Shown here piece after piece: positions 36,850 to 47,985 of a stretch of 64,000 bases of DNA (position 1 is the stretch's first letter; every line of letters starts with the position of its first letter). Source of the stretch: Endomychus coccineus (taxonomy: Eukaryota > Arthropoda > Insecta > Coleoptera > Endomychidae); the NCBI GenBank assembly GCA_958510875.1, contig OY294068.1:193340315-193404314 (forward strand), read 5' to 3'. A program made the position numbers and the translations under genes. The notes under the pieces were generated by a model that saw only the letters and a list, made by a program, of their open reading frames with translations, ran no database searches and was not told the DNA's origin.

Positions 36850-37490
36850 CACGGTCGTACATACAGGTCTGGGAACTCGAGGCGGTTTCCTATGTGAGAA
36901 GTGACTCCGCTAAGCGTCAACTGTCGCGGAGTACCAAAAAGGGTGGCGCAGTAGTCGAAGAGTGTTCTCTGACAATTCTCATTCTTGACTTGTAAACACA
37001 AGGAATACCTGCGTTTTTGGAAACAAATTACGAAACCGTGCATTGTGCCGAAATGCAAAACGGGGTACAAAAGTGTAAAGCAAGAAACTCCTTTTTTTTA
37101 AGTGCCGAAAGATGCGGAGATCCAAAAAAAGTGGATGCTTGCGATTCCGGATAAAAATCGTTTTAACGAGGTCTTTTATGTGTGCCAGCATCACTTCGTT
37201 ATATTTAAGGTGAGTAATACATTTTGACAAGAGTAACAGTTCTATTCCTCTCTCAAATCAAAATAGTAAATATTGCGTTAAGAGAAAAATTATTTTACTC
37301 AAAATGTGCGGTTATTATCAATCAATCTTTGTATTGTGGTGCTTGAAATTTGAACGATGTGGCGTCTAATTCTGACATCAAACTTCGATCCAAGCGCTAG
37401 CTAGTGGCTGAGCGAGGGACTACGAGTTTGGCGAAGCGTAAGAGACTCATATCAAACATACGAGTTCCCAGACCTGTATGTACGACCCTG
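36850..37490. mobile_element. Non-autonomous P-superfamily-like element with THAP exon
   Basis: Terminal inverted repeats of about 30 bp begin CACGGTCGTACATACAGG on the left and CAGGGTCGTACATACAGG on the right (reverse complement), one mismatch. The element is flanked by an exact 8-bp direct repeat, GATAAGAC, at 36842-36849 and 37491-37498. Inside is a THAP-type zinc-finger exon on the plus strand. An 8-bp duplication plus a THAP domain is typical of the P superfamily. At 641 bp it is too short to encode a transposase. Confidence 0.8.
37036..37209 (+). pseudogene. THAP zinc-finger exon, frameshifted
   Basis: The frame reads CIVPKCKTGYKSVKQETPFF, then shifts in a T run near 37091-37098 and continues VPKDAEIQKKWMLAIP, VCQHHF. 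It gives the C-x4-C ... W ... C-x2-H pattern of a THAP DNA-binding domain and ends at a good GTGAGT donor. The shift in the T homopolymer disables it unless the element's original frame differs. Confidence 0.65.
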
Positions 37491-37679
37491 GATAAGACTT
37501 ATCTTTTGTTTCATGTCTCTACACTTCTTGATCGGATTCAGTGTTCTTTTACACTACTCATATTTGCTTCTTCTGTGTCATTATGTTCAAGAAGTCTTGA
37601 GTTCAGATTATTAATAAACTATAAAACAGTTACTGTGGATACACTATACTATAACACAATGAATAGGAGGAAGGCTTTG

Positions 37680-37745
37680 TAGCCGAAAGGTTCTCAGTAC
37701 TTTAAGAGTATTTTTAGTGGATAATGGTGATTATTTCTTATTAAG
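37680..37745 (+). repeat. Fragment of a dispersed repeat also at 48.9, 49.8 and 63.7 kb
   Basis: GTAGCCGAAAGGTTCTCAGT followed by a TTTTTAGTGGATAATGGTGATT block matches 49805-49870 directly and 48903-48965 in reverse. It resembles untranslated ends seen in Penelope-type elements, but no coding sequence is attached. Confidence 0.45.
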
Positions 37746-38030
37746 TGTTTAGAATTCTTGATTATGTCGAAGCCATGGACGTATAAGCACCTTAGACGTT
37801 CATGGTCGAAGGATAATGTGAGCATAGCATGGATAGCATTTCTCTCTGACCTACTCTACTGATCTATTATTTCACCTTCTCTCTGCTTTAACTCTTCTTA
37901 AGTCTGTTATGTTATGTTCGAAGTTTAAGGATTACAGTTATTAAAGGAATATTATATAAAAATAAACTATCCAAATATAATTTGTTATAAAAATTGATGA
38001 TAAGTGTATTGAATTTGATTATTGGCAAAC

Positions 38031-39275
38031 ATGTTCAATTTTTTCTCAACACCTGATCCAAAAGGTGAGTCATGGTTTCAAATATACTTGTACCATTTGT
38101 TTATTATTGGTGAAACATGATTGATTAATGAAATGACAATCAGAAAGTCTGATTATTCGTAATTGGAACTTTTTAGGAATGTCATTATGAGTTCATCACG
38201 TAAATAATAATTTTTATAATCATGGTTGATTGAAATAAATTTTTGTTTTGCTTAGAGGAGCAAAGAAAAGTTGATAGACAATTAAGAAAAGCTGGAAGGG
38301 ATATTGAGAGGGACCGAAGAGAGCTGGAAAGAGATGAGAAAAAATTGGTAAGTTCAAAATATGTGAATTGTGTGTGTTCTTATCTAAATACATATTTTCA
38401 GGAATTAGAAATTAAAAAATTAGCCAAGGAGGGTAATAATGAAGGGTGTAAACTTCTAGCGAAACAACTAATTCAATTAAGGAAACAGAAAAATAGGACT
38501 TATGCAGCTAACAGCAAAATTCAAGGTATCGGTATTCAAAACAAAATGATGGGAGCAAATGCAAAACTGGCTGATGCCATGGGTGTGGCTGGTAAAACTA
38601 TGGGAGAAATGAACAAGATTATGAAACCTGAACAAATAGCAGCTAATATTAATGCTTTCGAGAGAGAATCAATGAAAATGGACATGACTGATGAGATGAG
38701 TAAGTCAGTTAATGGAAAGTCTTGTCTATTATTCATGATTGTTCAACAATTTCAGTTGAAGATACTTTGGACGATATGCTAACTGAATCCGGGGATGAAG
38801 AAGAAAGTGATCACATAATTAATCAAGTTTTGGATGAAATCGGTATTGAAATCAGTGGCAAGGTAAGAACTTTATTATTTCGTGTTATTGCAGTTTGTTA
38901 GAAATAGAAAGCTGGAACTTCAATCTTAGGAATTTTAAGGAACTCATTTATAACAAAATAGTTTGCAGACATTTTGAAGGAACATGCAATTGTTTTTTTA
39001 TAACTTTTCATGGCTATATTACATTGACCCAAAAATCACTGAATTGTTAGATAAATTTCTTTGAAAATAATAAACAATATTTTCAATTATCTCCATTTAA
39101 ATTCATTATTTTACTATAGTTATATTATTATTATATAAAATTAATGACATGGTAAATTATTTTCTAGATGGCTGGTGCACCTCTCCCTGAAAAGGGCAAA
39201 ATTGGACACGGCTCAAAGGACACTGGACTAACTGATGATGATATTCAAGCACAATTGGCTAAATTGAGAGGTTGA
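38031..39275 (+). CDS. CHMP2B: Charged multivesicular body protein 2b (ESCRT-III)
   Basis: Five exons join in phase: 38031-38064, 38256-38347, 38402-38699, 38756-38862 and 39168-39275. They give 212 codons, essentially the usual family length of 213. The N-terminus is MFNFFSTPDPKEEQRKVDRQ. A basic helical hairpin follows (ELEIKKLAKEGN, KLLAKQLIQLRKQKNRTYA), then MKMDMTDEM, an acidic GDEEESDHIINQVLDEIGIE segment and a C-terminal DDIQAQLAKLRG MIM-like helix that would bind VPS4. The NQVLDEIGIEISGKM stretch and LRKQK separate it from CHMP2A. It assembles into membrane-remodelling filaments at endosomes. The closest polyadenylation signal, AATAAA, is at 39383. Confidence 0.95.
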
Positions 39276-39399
39276 TTGTATGAACCTCTATATAGGAGCT
39301 AAATTTCTCATGGAAAGCTTATTTAATATATTAACTCCATTTTTCTTATTGTATTAAGCTTATAGAATGTGATTCAAACAAAAATAAATATTTGATATT

Positions 39400-40330
39400 G
39401 TTAATATATTTTTTTTCTGAGGTTTTGTAGGAAAATTTGATTTTTCATCAAATGGGAAGTGAGTTTCTATGATTAACATATAGTAATTAATTACTAAATA
39501 TATTAGTCAATAAAAATAAATTATATTGAATAAATTATTAAATATAATGATTCCTTATGGAAAGTATGGAAGAGTTTTCATTAAATTTGACAATCTTTGC
39601 AATTTAATTTATTTTCTGCCACAACTTGTTACATTTAAATGTCAATGGAACATTGAAAAAGAATATAAATTTAATGAATTAATTTTAAATCAGGTTTATG
39701 TATGATAAAATTAAAAACAATTGTAAAGGTAAATGAAAATTCTCAAAATTACATATTTTTCACTTATAGGATTAGAAAATTAACTAATAAATAAATTAAA
39801 TACTCCTTCAAATTGAATAAAAAATTCAATTCATTCAAATAAATATTCGCTATTGTTATAACATTTTTTTCTTATGTTTTGTAGGAAAATTTTTAAATTT
39901 CAATTGGGCTGATTTTCATCAAATGGAAAGTGAGTTTCTATGTTTAACATATATATGTAATTACTAAATATATTAATTAGTGAATAAAAAAAAAATTATA
40001 TTGAATCAATCATAAATAAATAAATACGATTCCTTATTGAAAGTATGGAAGAGTTTACATTAAATTTGACAATCTTTGTAATTTAATTTATTTTCTACCA
40101 CAACTTGTTACATTTAAATGTCAATGGAACATTGAAAAAGAATATAAATTTAATGGAATAATTTTAAATCAGTTTAATGTATGATAAAATTAAAAACGGT
40201 AAATATAAATTCTAAAAATTACTTAATACAATTTTCATTTATAAAATTAGAAAATTAACTAATAAATACATTAAATGTTCCTTGAAATTAAACAAAAAAA
40301 ATCAATTCAATGTTAAAACAAATATTCTAA
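39400..40330. repeat. Tandem duplication of a ~450-bp AT-rich block
   Basis: TTTTGTAGGAAAATTT, a TTTTCATCAAATGG(G/A)AAGTGAG block, a TCCTTATGGAAAGTATGGAA-like block and CCACAACTTGTTACATTTAA recur in the same order from about 39408 and about 39860. The copies differ by small indels. No coding potential is seen. Confidence 0.7.
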
Positions 40331-41358
40331 ATAAAATTAATTTCACATTTTTAGTACAAAGCTATCACAAAATGAACTAATAAAGAAACTAATATTAAAT
40401 TTATTCTAGTAATGAAACAAAATAAATTTTTGTGCGAGATTGAAAATTAATAAATATATATTACAAAACTTAAACTTTATTTTAAGATATAAGTTTATCC
40501 AAAGAGAGAGCATATTAAATAATTAAAATAAAATAAATTAAAATTAAGTTTAATCAATTAGTACATAAAAGAGCTGTTTTTACTGTTTTATTTCAAACCT
40601 TTGGTACAATAATAAGAGATATTTATTTAATTGAAATTTAATTTTATTGCTTTTGTGAATAAAATTTATTTTTGTGTTGAAAATAATTTTGAATAAAACA
40701 AATTGAAGGCATCAATATTTAATTTTTTAAGATAATATTTATATTATCGTTTGATGATTAATGACAATTTAAATGTCAAATTGTAGTTTCAATTAGTAAC
40801 AATAAATTAGTGAGAACACACATCATAGTAAAAATAGTGTTGTTCACCATAAAGTACCGGCTTCAACAATCCATTACATAAAATGGCATTGGAAAGGATA
40901 TGAAAATTAACACAATTCCTAAATTAAATTCAAATATAAAAAATAAAATTCCAAAAGTTCATCAAAAATAATATTTATTCTAATAGTTTTGTATTTAGAA
41001 TCAGTCAAGTGGAATTTAATAATACGTAACGTGAACCTATTTATTGTTCATCTTTGGTATTTTGAGACTTGTTGTATCGCAGGGATACCAATACAAACAT
41101 GTCCAATCTAATTTTATCTAATAATGAAATATTCAACTAATGATTTGCGTATTTTTCCTGTACAATGTTTTGAAATGATTGATTATGAAACAAAAATTTG
41201 ATGATTATTATTCCAAAAACGAATTGTACCAAGTTCTAGACTAATTAGTTCCATTAAATCATTTGTTAACCTGTTACTGTTCACTAGAATAGTGGATATG
41301 ATTTAACAGTTATTCAGTATTCTTACATCACAAAACACCTTTGATATCACATACTTAA
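40331..41358. other. Intergenic AT-rich stretch, no gene recognised
   Basis: Nothing recognisable on either strand. It includes the 3' flank of the minus-strand brambleberry gene. Confidence 0.4.
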
Positions 41359-42698
41359 TTACAATTTTAAAGAATCTGGTGTCCCTTGCCGACTTCGCAA
41401 GTTATACCTCTCACTTAAAAGATCTTCATAAGGAGTTACCCTAACTTTCTTCACAAAATTCTGAGGAAGTATGCTTGCTTTTATTCCATCTACATTGTTG
41501 TCCGAAATTAAACCATTTGAATCAACATTTTCATCTTCGAATGGTTCTACACAAAAGCTGTTTAATTTGGAATTCCCCTTACTAGTTTCACATACCAAAT
41601 TCAACGAATCATTCGAACTTTTATGGTTGAATTTTTGAAGCAAATCAATAATTATTTCATTTTGTTTAAAGATCATGGAAAGTGAATTACGAGTTTGTGT
41701 TGATACATCCTCATAGAAATAAGCCCGGTGTAATAAAATACAGATACACAACATTATGAAGAAGTAACGACAAAACCAAATATAAGTTTGAATGTTTATG
41801 TAGACAAAATGGACTTCTTTATCGAAATTATTATATTTCAGAATGAGATAGCAAATGAATCGTTCCAAAATTGCATTTATAAACAATAAAAATAAAATTG
41901 GTAACCTAGAAATCAGTGTTCGAGGGGTACTTGTAAATAAAATTGCCACAATAACAAAAGCAACATAATAAATTAATGTATCAATCCATGAAATTTCACC
42001 CACGATCCAAGATTGTAAACTGCTCACACTCTGTATCAAAACACTTAAAGTTTCCTGATGCCCTTCCATGACAAGTTCCAGGATTTTGTGACGTTTCAAG
42101 ATTTTCTCTTGAACTTCGATACTTTGCTTTTGTGAATCTAATAGTTTCTCCTGATTTATAGCAGTGTTCTCCAATTGCTTACCTACTTTCCGCGTATTTT
42201 CCGAAATAGTTTCATGCCAAATTTGTCCCTGGAGAAACGAACACATATTCAATGTGTGTGTGTAAAATTCAGTATATACATTGAAGGCTCTATCAGACAT
42301 TGAATTTATACATATACCACGCAAATTTGGCTTTTTGTCCAATTCGCATTTGTACGTTTCGTGGCCGGACATTTCCAAGAAACAATTCGTCAAATGTAAC
42401 GATATATCACTCTGGGTTTCTTCCGATAACTCGCGACAGCCTTCATCGATATGTTCCACAGCACTTTTCCAGCAAGTTCCATATTTCGGTAGATTCCCAC
42501 GTTCTCTCAATAGCTGAAAAGTACAAGCCCAAATTGAATTAAATTATGCATTTGTTAATATATCGACGATTCACCCACCTGATATTGAGATCTCCCTTGC
42601 TCAAGAACTTCATAAATATTCTCCCCTTTCGCGAAAATGAACGCAAGCGCGTATACTAAATTAAAAAGTATGAAGTGATGTAGCACTTTACACAACAT
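41359..42698 (-). CDS. bmb: Brambleberry/KAR5/GEX1-family nuclear-fusion protein
   Basis: Two exons, 42698-42579 and 42513-41359, join in phase 0 across a 65-bp intron and give 424 codons. The N-terminus (MLCKVLHHFILFNLVYALAF) is a hydrophobic signal sequence. The second exon opens with the family hallmark: CWKSAVEHIDEGCRELSEET followed by LHLTNCFLEMSGHETYKC. A coiled-coil stretch (residues ~165-230) and at least three hydrophobic segments near WIDTLIYYVAFVIVAILF, LPILFLLFINAILERFICYL and YFFIMLCICILLHRAYF follow, then a soluble tail. The family acts at the nuclear envelope in karyogamy, and in zebrafish it fuses pronuclei and karyomeres after fertilisation. The assignment rests on the cysteine domain plus overall layout. 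Confidence 0.85.
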
Positions 42699-42788
42699 AC
42701 CTAGTTAAAAATCTTTTATTTGTTTTCTTATTGTATACAATTTATATTATTTGCTATTTGTTCATACTGGTTAGATTTTTGAATCGGT

Positions 42789-43076
42789 ATGACCACAGAT
42801 GGAATTAGCTACACTGTGATTAATCTGTGCTCTGTGGTATTACTAATTATAGTTGCGATTCTCCCATATATAATATTTAATCTATGGTTGCGATTGTTGA
42901 AAAATGCTTTTCTTTCGGCCGCAGACAAAGCAGCATTTTTGCAGAATGTATGGTTGTGTGGAATTAAGATGGCTACACTGAGGCAATACTTTCGAATGCA
43001 TCTTTTCCTGAGTAATCAGAATAAGAAATTTCAGAAGATTCTAATTTCGATCGATCAAAAAAGTTTATGTAATTGA
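42789..43076 (+). CDS. Small putative membrane protein, 95 codons
   Basis: A single frame starts at an ATG 90 bp from the brambleberry start codon, on the opposite strand. It has one strong hydrophobic segment near residues 10-33 (CSVVLLIIVAILPYIIFNLW) and a basic, soluble C-terminal half. It is longer than most chance frames in this AT-rich area, and the shared upstream region could be a bidirectional promoter. No family is recognised, and it may not be translated. Confidence 0.4.
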   Translation: MTTDGISYTVINLCSVVLLIIVAILPYIIFNLWLRLLKNAFLSAADKAAFLQNVWLCGIKMATLRQYFRMHLFLSNQNKKFQKILISIDQKSLCN

Positions 43077-43742
43077 TTTATATTCCTTCTTTGTAAGTAC
43101 ACTAGGTTGGGGGATTAGAGGTGGCCTAAAGGATCTCGTCGATCTTGCATATATCGTTTAAGAACGAATGAAGATTCTGTAATTTGGCACTCTTACAATA
43201 GATGCCACCATAAATTTCATCACGCCTGTCCGGAATGCAGCAAAATTACAGGTACCTTTACATAGTACAGATCACTGTAAAATGAACTTTTTACAATAAC
43301 AGATATCTACTTAAGAAGCTTAAATCATTATTCCTCCACTAGTCCCCTTTAATGAGTAATATTCCTCAACTAAAACCTAACATTACATTACTTATACAAG
43401 TTTTAGAATGAAGTTTTTATTGTTCAAATTGCCAATATAAGACTGGCGAAAATACATTTCTATTTCAGTGTCCACATTCCTGATATAAAGCTTGGTTGAA
43501 AGGTTTTTTCTAGTATCCATATTGAAAATATATCTATCCACGGGTAACAATGCTGATTTAACTTCGACGATCAACGTGATCTAAGATAGTTCACAATATT
43601 CCATTATATTAAATGGTACAGGTGCTCTGGGCTCTTTGGTTGAGCATAGAGTAACGATATATTGATATATTTCGTAGACACAGAACAACTAAGATATTTA
43701 ATAATAAATATTAGTTTTATATCCTACATAAATGATGTAGGT

Positions 43743-44502
43743 AGGGATGGGACATCGACGCCTAACATCGATGTTTACCATCGATGTAAACATCGACAGC
43801 TCACCTCGATGCTCAGAAAACATCGGCTGCTAAACATCGATGTTTTATAACATCGATGTTTCAAATTAAAAACAAAATATCATAATCAAAATTAATTTTT
43901 AAATAAAAAATAGGTATTTCAGAATCTATAATGATATACAACAACAATAAAATACAAAACTGAACTTATTTTCAAGAAATAATACAAAGCGGAAACTAGA
44001 ATTCAAATATACCGAACTTACTTGCATTTTGCATTGGCACTGAAACTGAACTGTATGTTTAAATTTTATAACACCAAAATTCTGCTTGATGTACTATTTT
44101 AGTATTACCGAATATGTAGAGTATAAAACGGGGAAGTACCGAGTATCAAATACATAAACAATGTTGAGGAATAGCAAGCAGCCACTAATTCAGTTGAGTT
44201 GCTGCTGTGCCTGTTTCATAGAGGGCGCGCCATTACACGAAAGGTAAAGTGGTGCAACAGCAAAATTCTATATGCTGTAAGAAAATAATCAGGTCACAGT
44301 TAAATTGTTTCAGTGCTTGATTCACAGATGTAGCAGGAAAGCTTAAATAATTTAAGTTTATTACGTTCGATGTTTTGTGTTGACAAGTTGACATCGATGT
44401 TTTCATCGATGTTGGGAAAATTAAACATCGATGTTATAAATATCGAATATAGGAACCTCAACATCGATGTTTGAGAAACATCGATGAACATCGCCCATCC
44501 CT
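43743..44502. mobile_element. hAT-like non-autonomous element with CATCGATG-rich ends
   Basis: The left end AGGGATGGGACATCGACG is mirrored by CGATGAACATCGCCCATCCCT on the other side. The first and last ~120 bp are packed with AACATCGATGTT palindromes. TGTAGG occurs at both flanks as a possible, imperfect target duplication. The AGGGATGGGC terminus and an ~8-bp site suggest a hAT-type MITE. No transposase frame is present. Confidence 0.65.
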
Positions 44503-44634
44503 TGTAGGCTTTATACTGTGGCCAATTCTAGGGTATACCAATTCTAGTATTCCTATTCGTCATTCTAGGCATTCAACTTTCTAATTTTGATTATTTTCGG
44601 TTCCTCATATTGGAGGTTTGAAGTGAGTTTTAAA

Positions 44635-45792
44635 ATGCAATTCAGTACTATGAAAAGTAGGTACAAGGGCAACAACATTTTATTAATATTGTACATATCC
44701 ATAATAACCATATTACTGATAGTTTTATGGAGAATCATCGTTGCAGAGCCTGTTCCGATTGAATTAGAAAGTTACAGTGATGCGAATTTCACTCAAGTTT
44801 CAGCAGATCAAAAGCAATCTCAGAATTCTCTGAAATTGTTCAATTTAAATTTCAAATACTTTATCAACAGTGAAGTGTGCAGTGAGGGAAACACTATTAA
44901 GAATGGAACAGATATATTGGCAGTTTTTATTGTAACTTCTTATTTTGGAAATGTGGAAACAAGAAGTGCTATGCGAAGAGCCTTACCAAAGGATGTCTTG
45001 CAGAAGCTGAAACTTCGGCGAGTCTTTTTACTAGGTGTGAATCCTAAGGACAAATATATAACACAAAATTCTGTCCAAAATGAAGCGCATAAATTTGGAG
45101 ATATTGTTCAAGGAAATTTCAAAGAGGCGTATAGGAATCTCACTTATAAACATGTGATGGGTTTGAATTGGGTTAGTACAAATTGCAATAAAGCTACATA
45201 TGTTGTTAAAATGGATGATGACATAGTGGTCAATATGTTGAGAATCGTGGATGTTCTGAAGAAATTAAAAATGCCCAAAGAGTTTTTAGCAGGATATGTG
45301 TTGAGAGGTTTGCTTCCAAAACGAGACAAATCCAACAAATGGTATGTTACAAAAGAGGAATTTTCACAAAATAAATACCCAACTTTCATATCGGGTTGGT
45401 TTTATGTAACCACTCCCAGAACTTGCGCTAAATTGGCATCATTATCACACAGTGTGCCTTATCTATGGATAGATGATGTTTATGTGACTGGAATTCTTGC
45501 AAAAATATGGAAGATTAAACAATTCGATATAAGTCAGTATTTCACCGCCCACTCGGAATATCTAGATTGTTGCCTGAGCGATTTAGCAAAGCACAAATAT
45601 GACTGTGATATATTAATAGGGCCCAATGGTGCCAATCCTAATTTATTTTATGAATTCAATAGAGCCATGCTGGTTTGTTATGTGGGTAAATGTACGAAGA
45701 GACTGAAACTTTTAAATGAAACATGTGTAGCAGAAAAGAAATTTAATTTGGGCATGGGAAGTCCTATTATTCAAAATTATAAACTACATTAA
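44635..45792 (+). CDS. Beta-1,3-galactosyltransferase-like protein (GT31), single exon
   Basis: 385 codons from ATG 44635; a second in-frame ATG at 44650 could also start it. It is a type II membrane protein: a short cytosolic tail, a membrane anchor near residues 19-37 (LLILYISIITILLIVLW), a stem, then a lumenal catalytic domain. GT31 motifs in order are TSYFGNVETRSAMRRAL (the RxxxRxxW-type region), VVKMDDDIVVN (the DxD metal site), YPTFISGWFYV and WIDDVYVTGILA (the EDVYVG-type motif, first acid D instead of E). A cysteine-containing C-terminal tail follows. It is expected to act in the Golgi, adding galactose or N-acetylglucosamine in beta-1,3 linkage; the exact donor and acceptor cannot be read from the sequence. 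No intron disrupts it. Confidence 0.9.
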   Translation: MQFSTMKSRYKGNNILLILYISIITILLIVLWRIIVAEPVPIELESYSDANFTQVSADQKQSQNSLKLFNLNFKYFINSEVCSEGNTIKNGTDILAVFIVTSYFGNVETRSAMRRALPKDVLQKLKLRRVFLLGVNPKDKYITQNSVQNEAHKFGDIVQGNFKEAYRNLTYKHVMGLNWVSTNCNKATYVVKMDDDIVVNMLRIVDVLKKLKMPKEFLAGYVLRGLLPKRDKSNKWYVTKEEFSQNKYPTFISGWFYVTTPRTCAKLASLSHSVPYLWIDDVYVTGILAKIWKIKQFDISQYFTAHSEYLDCCLSDLAKHKYDCDILIGPNGANPNLFYEFNRAMLVCYVGKCTKRLKLLNETCVAEKKFNLGMGSPIIQNYKLH

Positions 45793-45814
45793 GCAGGAAA
45801 GAAAGTCAACAATA

Positions 45815-46090
45815 ACACTTCAAAGTTGTCTGAAAAACTTATTGGATGCTTTTGTATTAGTTCTGTTAAAATAAATTAATAATCTGTTTATATAAAAAAG
45901 TAAAATAATGAGACTCCAGAGTTGTTTGAAAGACTTATTAATGTTTTTATGTATTTTCATAAAATAATAATTTATATAAAATGCAAACCTGTTTATTAAT
46001 AGGAGACTTCAAAGTTGCCCGAAAACCTTATCGAATTTTTATGTATTTTCATAAACTAATTCTGTTAAAATAAATATAATATTTTATTAT
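45815..46090. repeat. Three tandem copies of the galactosyltransferase 3' UTR segment (~95 bp)
   Basis: Blocks starting ACTTCAAAGTTGTCTGAAAA, ACTCCAGAGTTGTTTGAAAG and ACTTCAAAGTTGCCCGAAAA near 45815, 45911 and 46006 each run into TTTTATGTATTTTCATAAA- and TTCTGTTAAAATAAAT-like sequence. Each copy brings an AATAAA-type or near signal, so polyadenylation choice may vary. Confidence 0.65.
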
Positions 46091-47985
46091 TTGCTTATTT
46101 AGTTCCAAATATCCAACGTCCTCAAACATCCCATCTACTCATGGTATAAGATGAGATTATTGAATATAAATAAAGTTTTCAATGAATTATTAATAATATA
46201 CATTATTCATAATTCATTTATCCATGTCTGAAAAATACCCAACATTGTTTTTTGATTTTTATTCATAATTTCATCATTAGATCGATGTGCATGCTGAATG
46301 AATTTCTAGTGTGAAAAATATAATAACTCATTCTGAAAATATCACGGCGTTGCGAAAGAACTTATTAATGTGTGAATAAATTTTTTAAATTTAAATAAAG
46401 TTCCTATGATGTTGACAATCTGGAATCATTTGTTTTAGCAGATATTGTATACTAGGACTGCCCTAGGACATGACCCTGGATTGTCTAGACACAAACTCTG
46501 ATGAGTAGATATTAACATTTTTCACATATTCAAATATTTTAAGATTTGCTGAAAATATTTTTTTGAATCAAGCAAGAATTATAGTGTCATCTATCGGAGA
46601 ATATCAAAACTAGGTGAACTTGTTTGGAAAAACTGATCGTTTGAAACAGTTTTCTTCTTCTTTTAGAACATAGCGTATCTTCTTACTCCTAGATGTCGCT
46701 AAGTTGCAGGCAATCTTAGAATCCCTATATTTACAGAGTACCGCAATAGCCGCCATTTTTCTCCAGCAAAAAGAGGCAAATGTTCTCAAATAAATAAATA
46801 TATGAGAACTCTAGATCTACCTTGTTGAAATCTTATGTAGAGTACGAAAGATCGGGCAATTGGAATTTGCTAACAAAAGTGTGTTAACAAAATGCTACCA
46901 ATTTTTCATGCCAGTGGACATTTACGTTATGCCAAGGTATTACAAGGTAACCATATGAAAAAACGACGATGCTGCAAAGCAACACATTTTTAGGGTGTAT
47001 TAGGGTTTGGATCAGTAATGAAAATATTAAAACCCTATAAAAACATCATTTCACGATCACATATACACGTTCACACATCTACATACACTCACACATTCAC
47101 ACAAAACGATTATAACCATTTCAAAACATTTAAAACAGTATGATTTCGCGCGCGGAATCTATTGTATCGACCCTCGCTGATTACCGCTAAATGAAATTCC
47201 GCGCTAGTTTTTTTATGCTGAAATTCGTTATAACTTGGAATTTTGAACGAATCTCCGTACACTGTTTCAAACTTAAATAGCCGATGTATTTCTTTGTAAT
47301 TTGCACCAAGATTTTTGTCGATATGCCTAAAATTGGGCCCTCTAGAGGCACAAACACATTTCTCATAGAACTCTAGTAGAACCTAGAATTTGGATTCCCT
47401 GCAAAATTTCTAACCTCGAAAAATTTGAATCTTTCGGTGGCCCAAAATATTCAAAATGGCTCCAAAGCTATGTCTTCCTACCAAAATCCTTGAATTTTGA
47501 ATATTAGGTGCAGAATAATGAACTCTTCCGAATGAATTTTGTTTTAGATTGATAATATGAGTATTTGGTCTGAAATTTGTCTACAAAAAACGGATTGTGA
47601 TGATTAAACATTACAATATTAATATCAATTATGAACTAACCTTTGGGTGAAACCATTTTTTTCAATAAAACTAAGATTTACTTTGTTAACCCACACTAAA
47701 TTAATTTTGCAATATCTGTTTGAAGAAGTTACGGCGACACCAGTCACATTTAAGGTGTTAATTTAGTGAAAATAGTTATTTTAATTAAATTTAGACTTTT
47801 TCAGCTCTATTGGTATGATGAATGCTGATAATACTGATTCATAACTATTTTTTGGGGATTCAATTTTCATTTCATCCTTAAAAAAATTCTTGATACAATT
47901 TCAGGATCAGGAAAATAAAAACTATTGGAATAAAATTATTATTTAGCTTAACGTACAAAAATAAATAAAAACGTTACAAATAAAA
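46091..47985. other. Intergenic stretch, no gene recognised
   Basis: It is AT-rich with a short (CA)n-like patch near 47060-47105. No family-like frame was found on either strand. Confidence 0.4.

Noticed and set aside
43662..43850. A short protein with repeated NIDV/HR residues
   Set aside because: The repeats are translations of AACATCGATGTT palindromes at the end of the hAT-like element.
46491..46505. A further hammerhead motif at CTGATGAG
   Set aside because: No GAAA follows at stem II distance and no GTC site is in place; it is a chance octamer.
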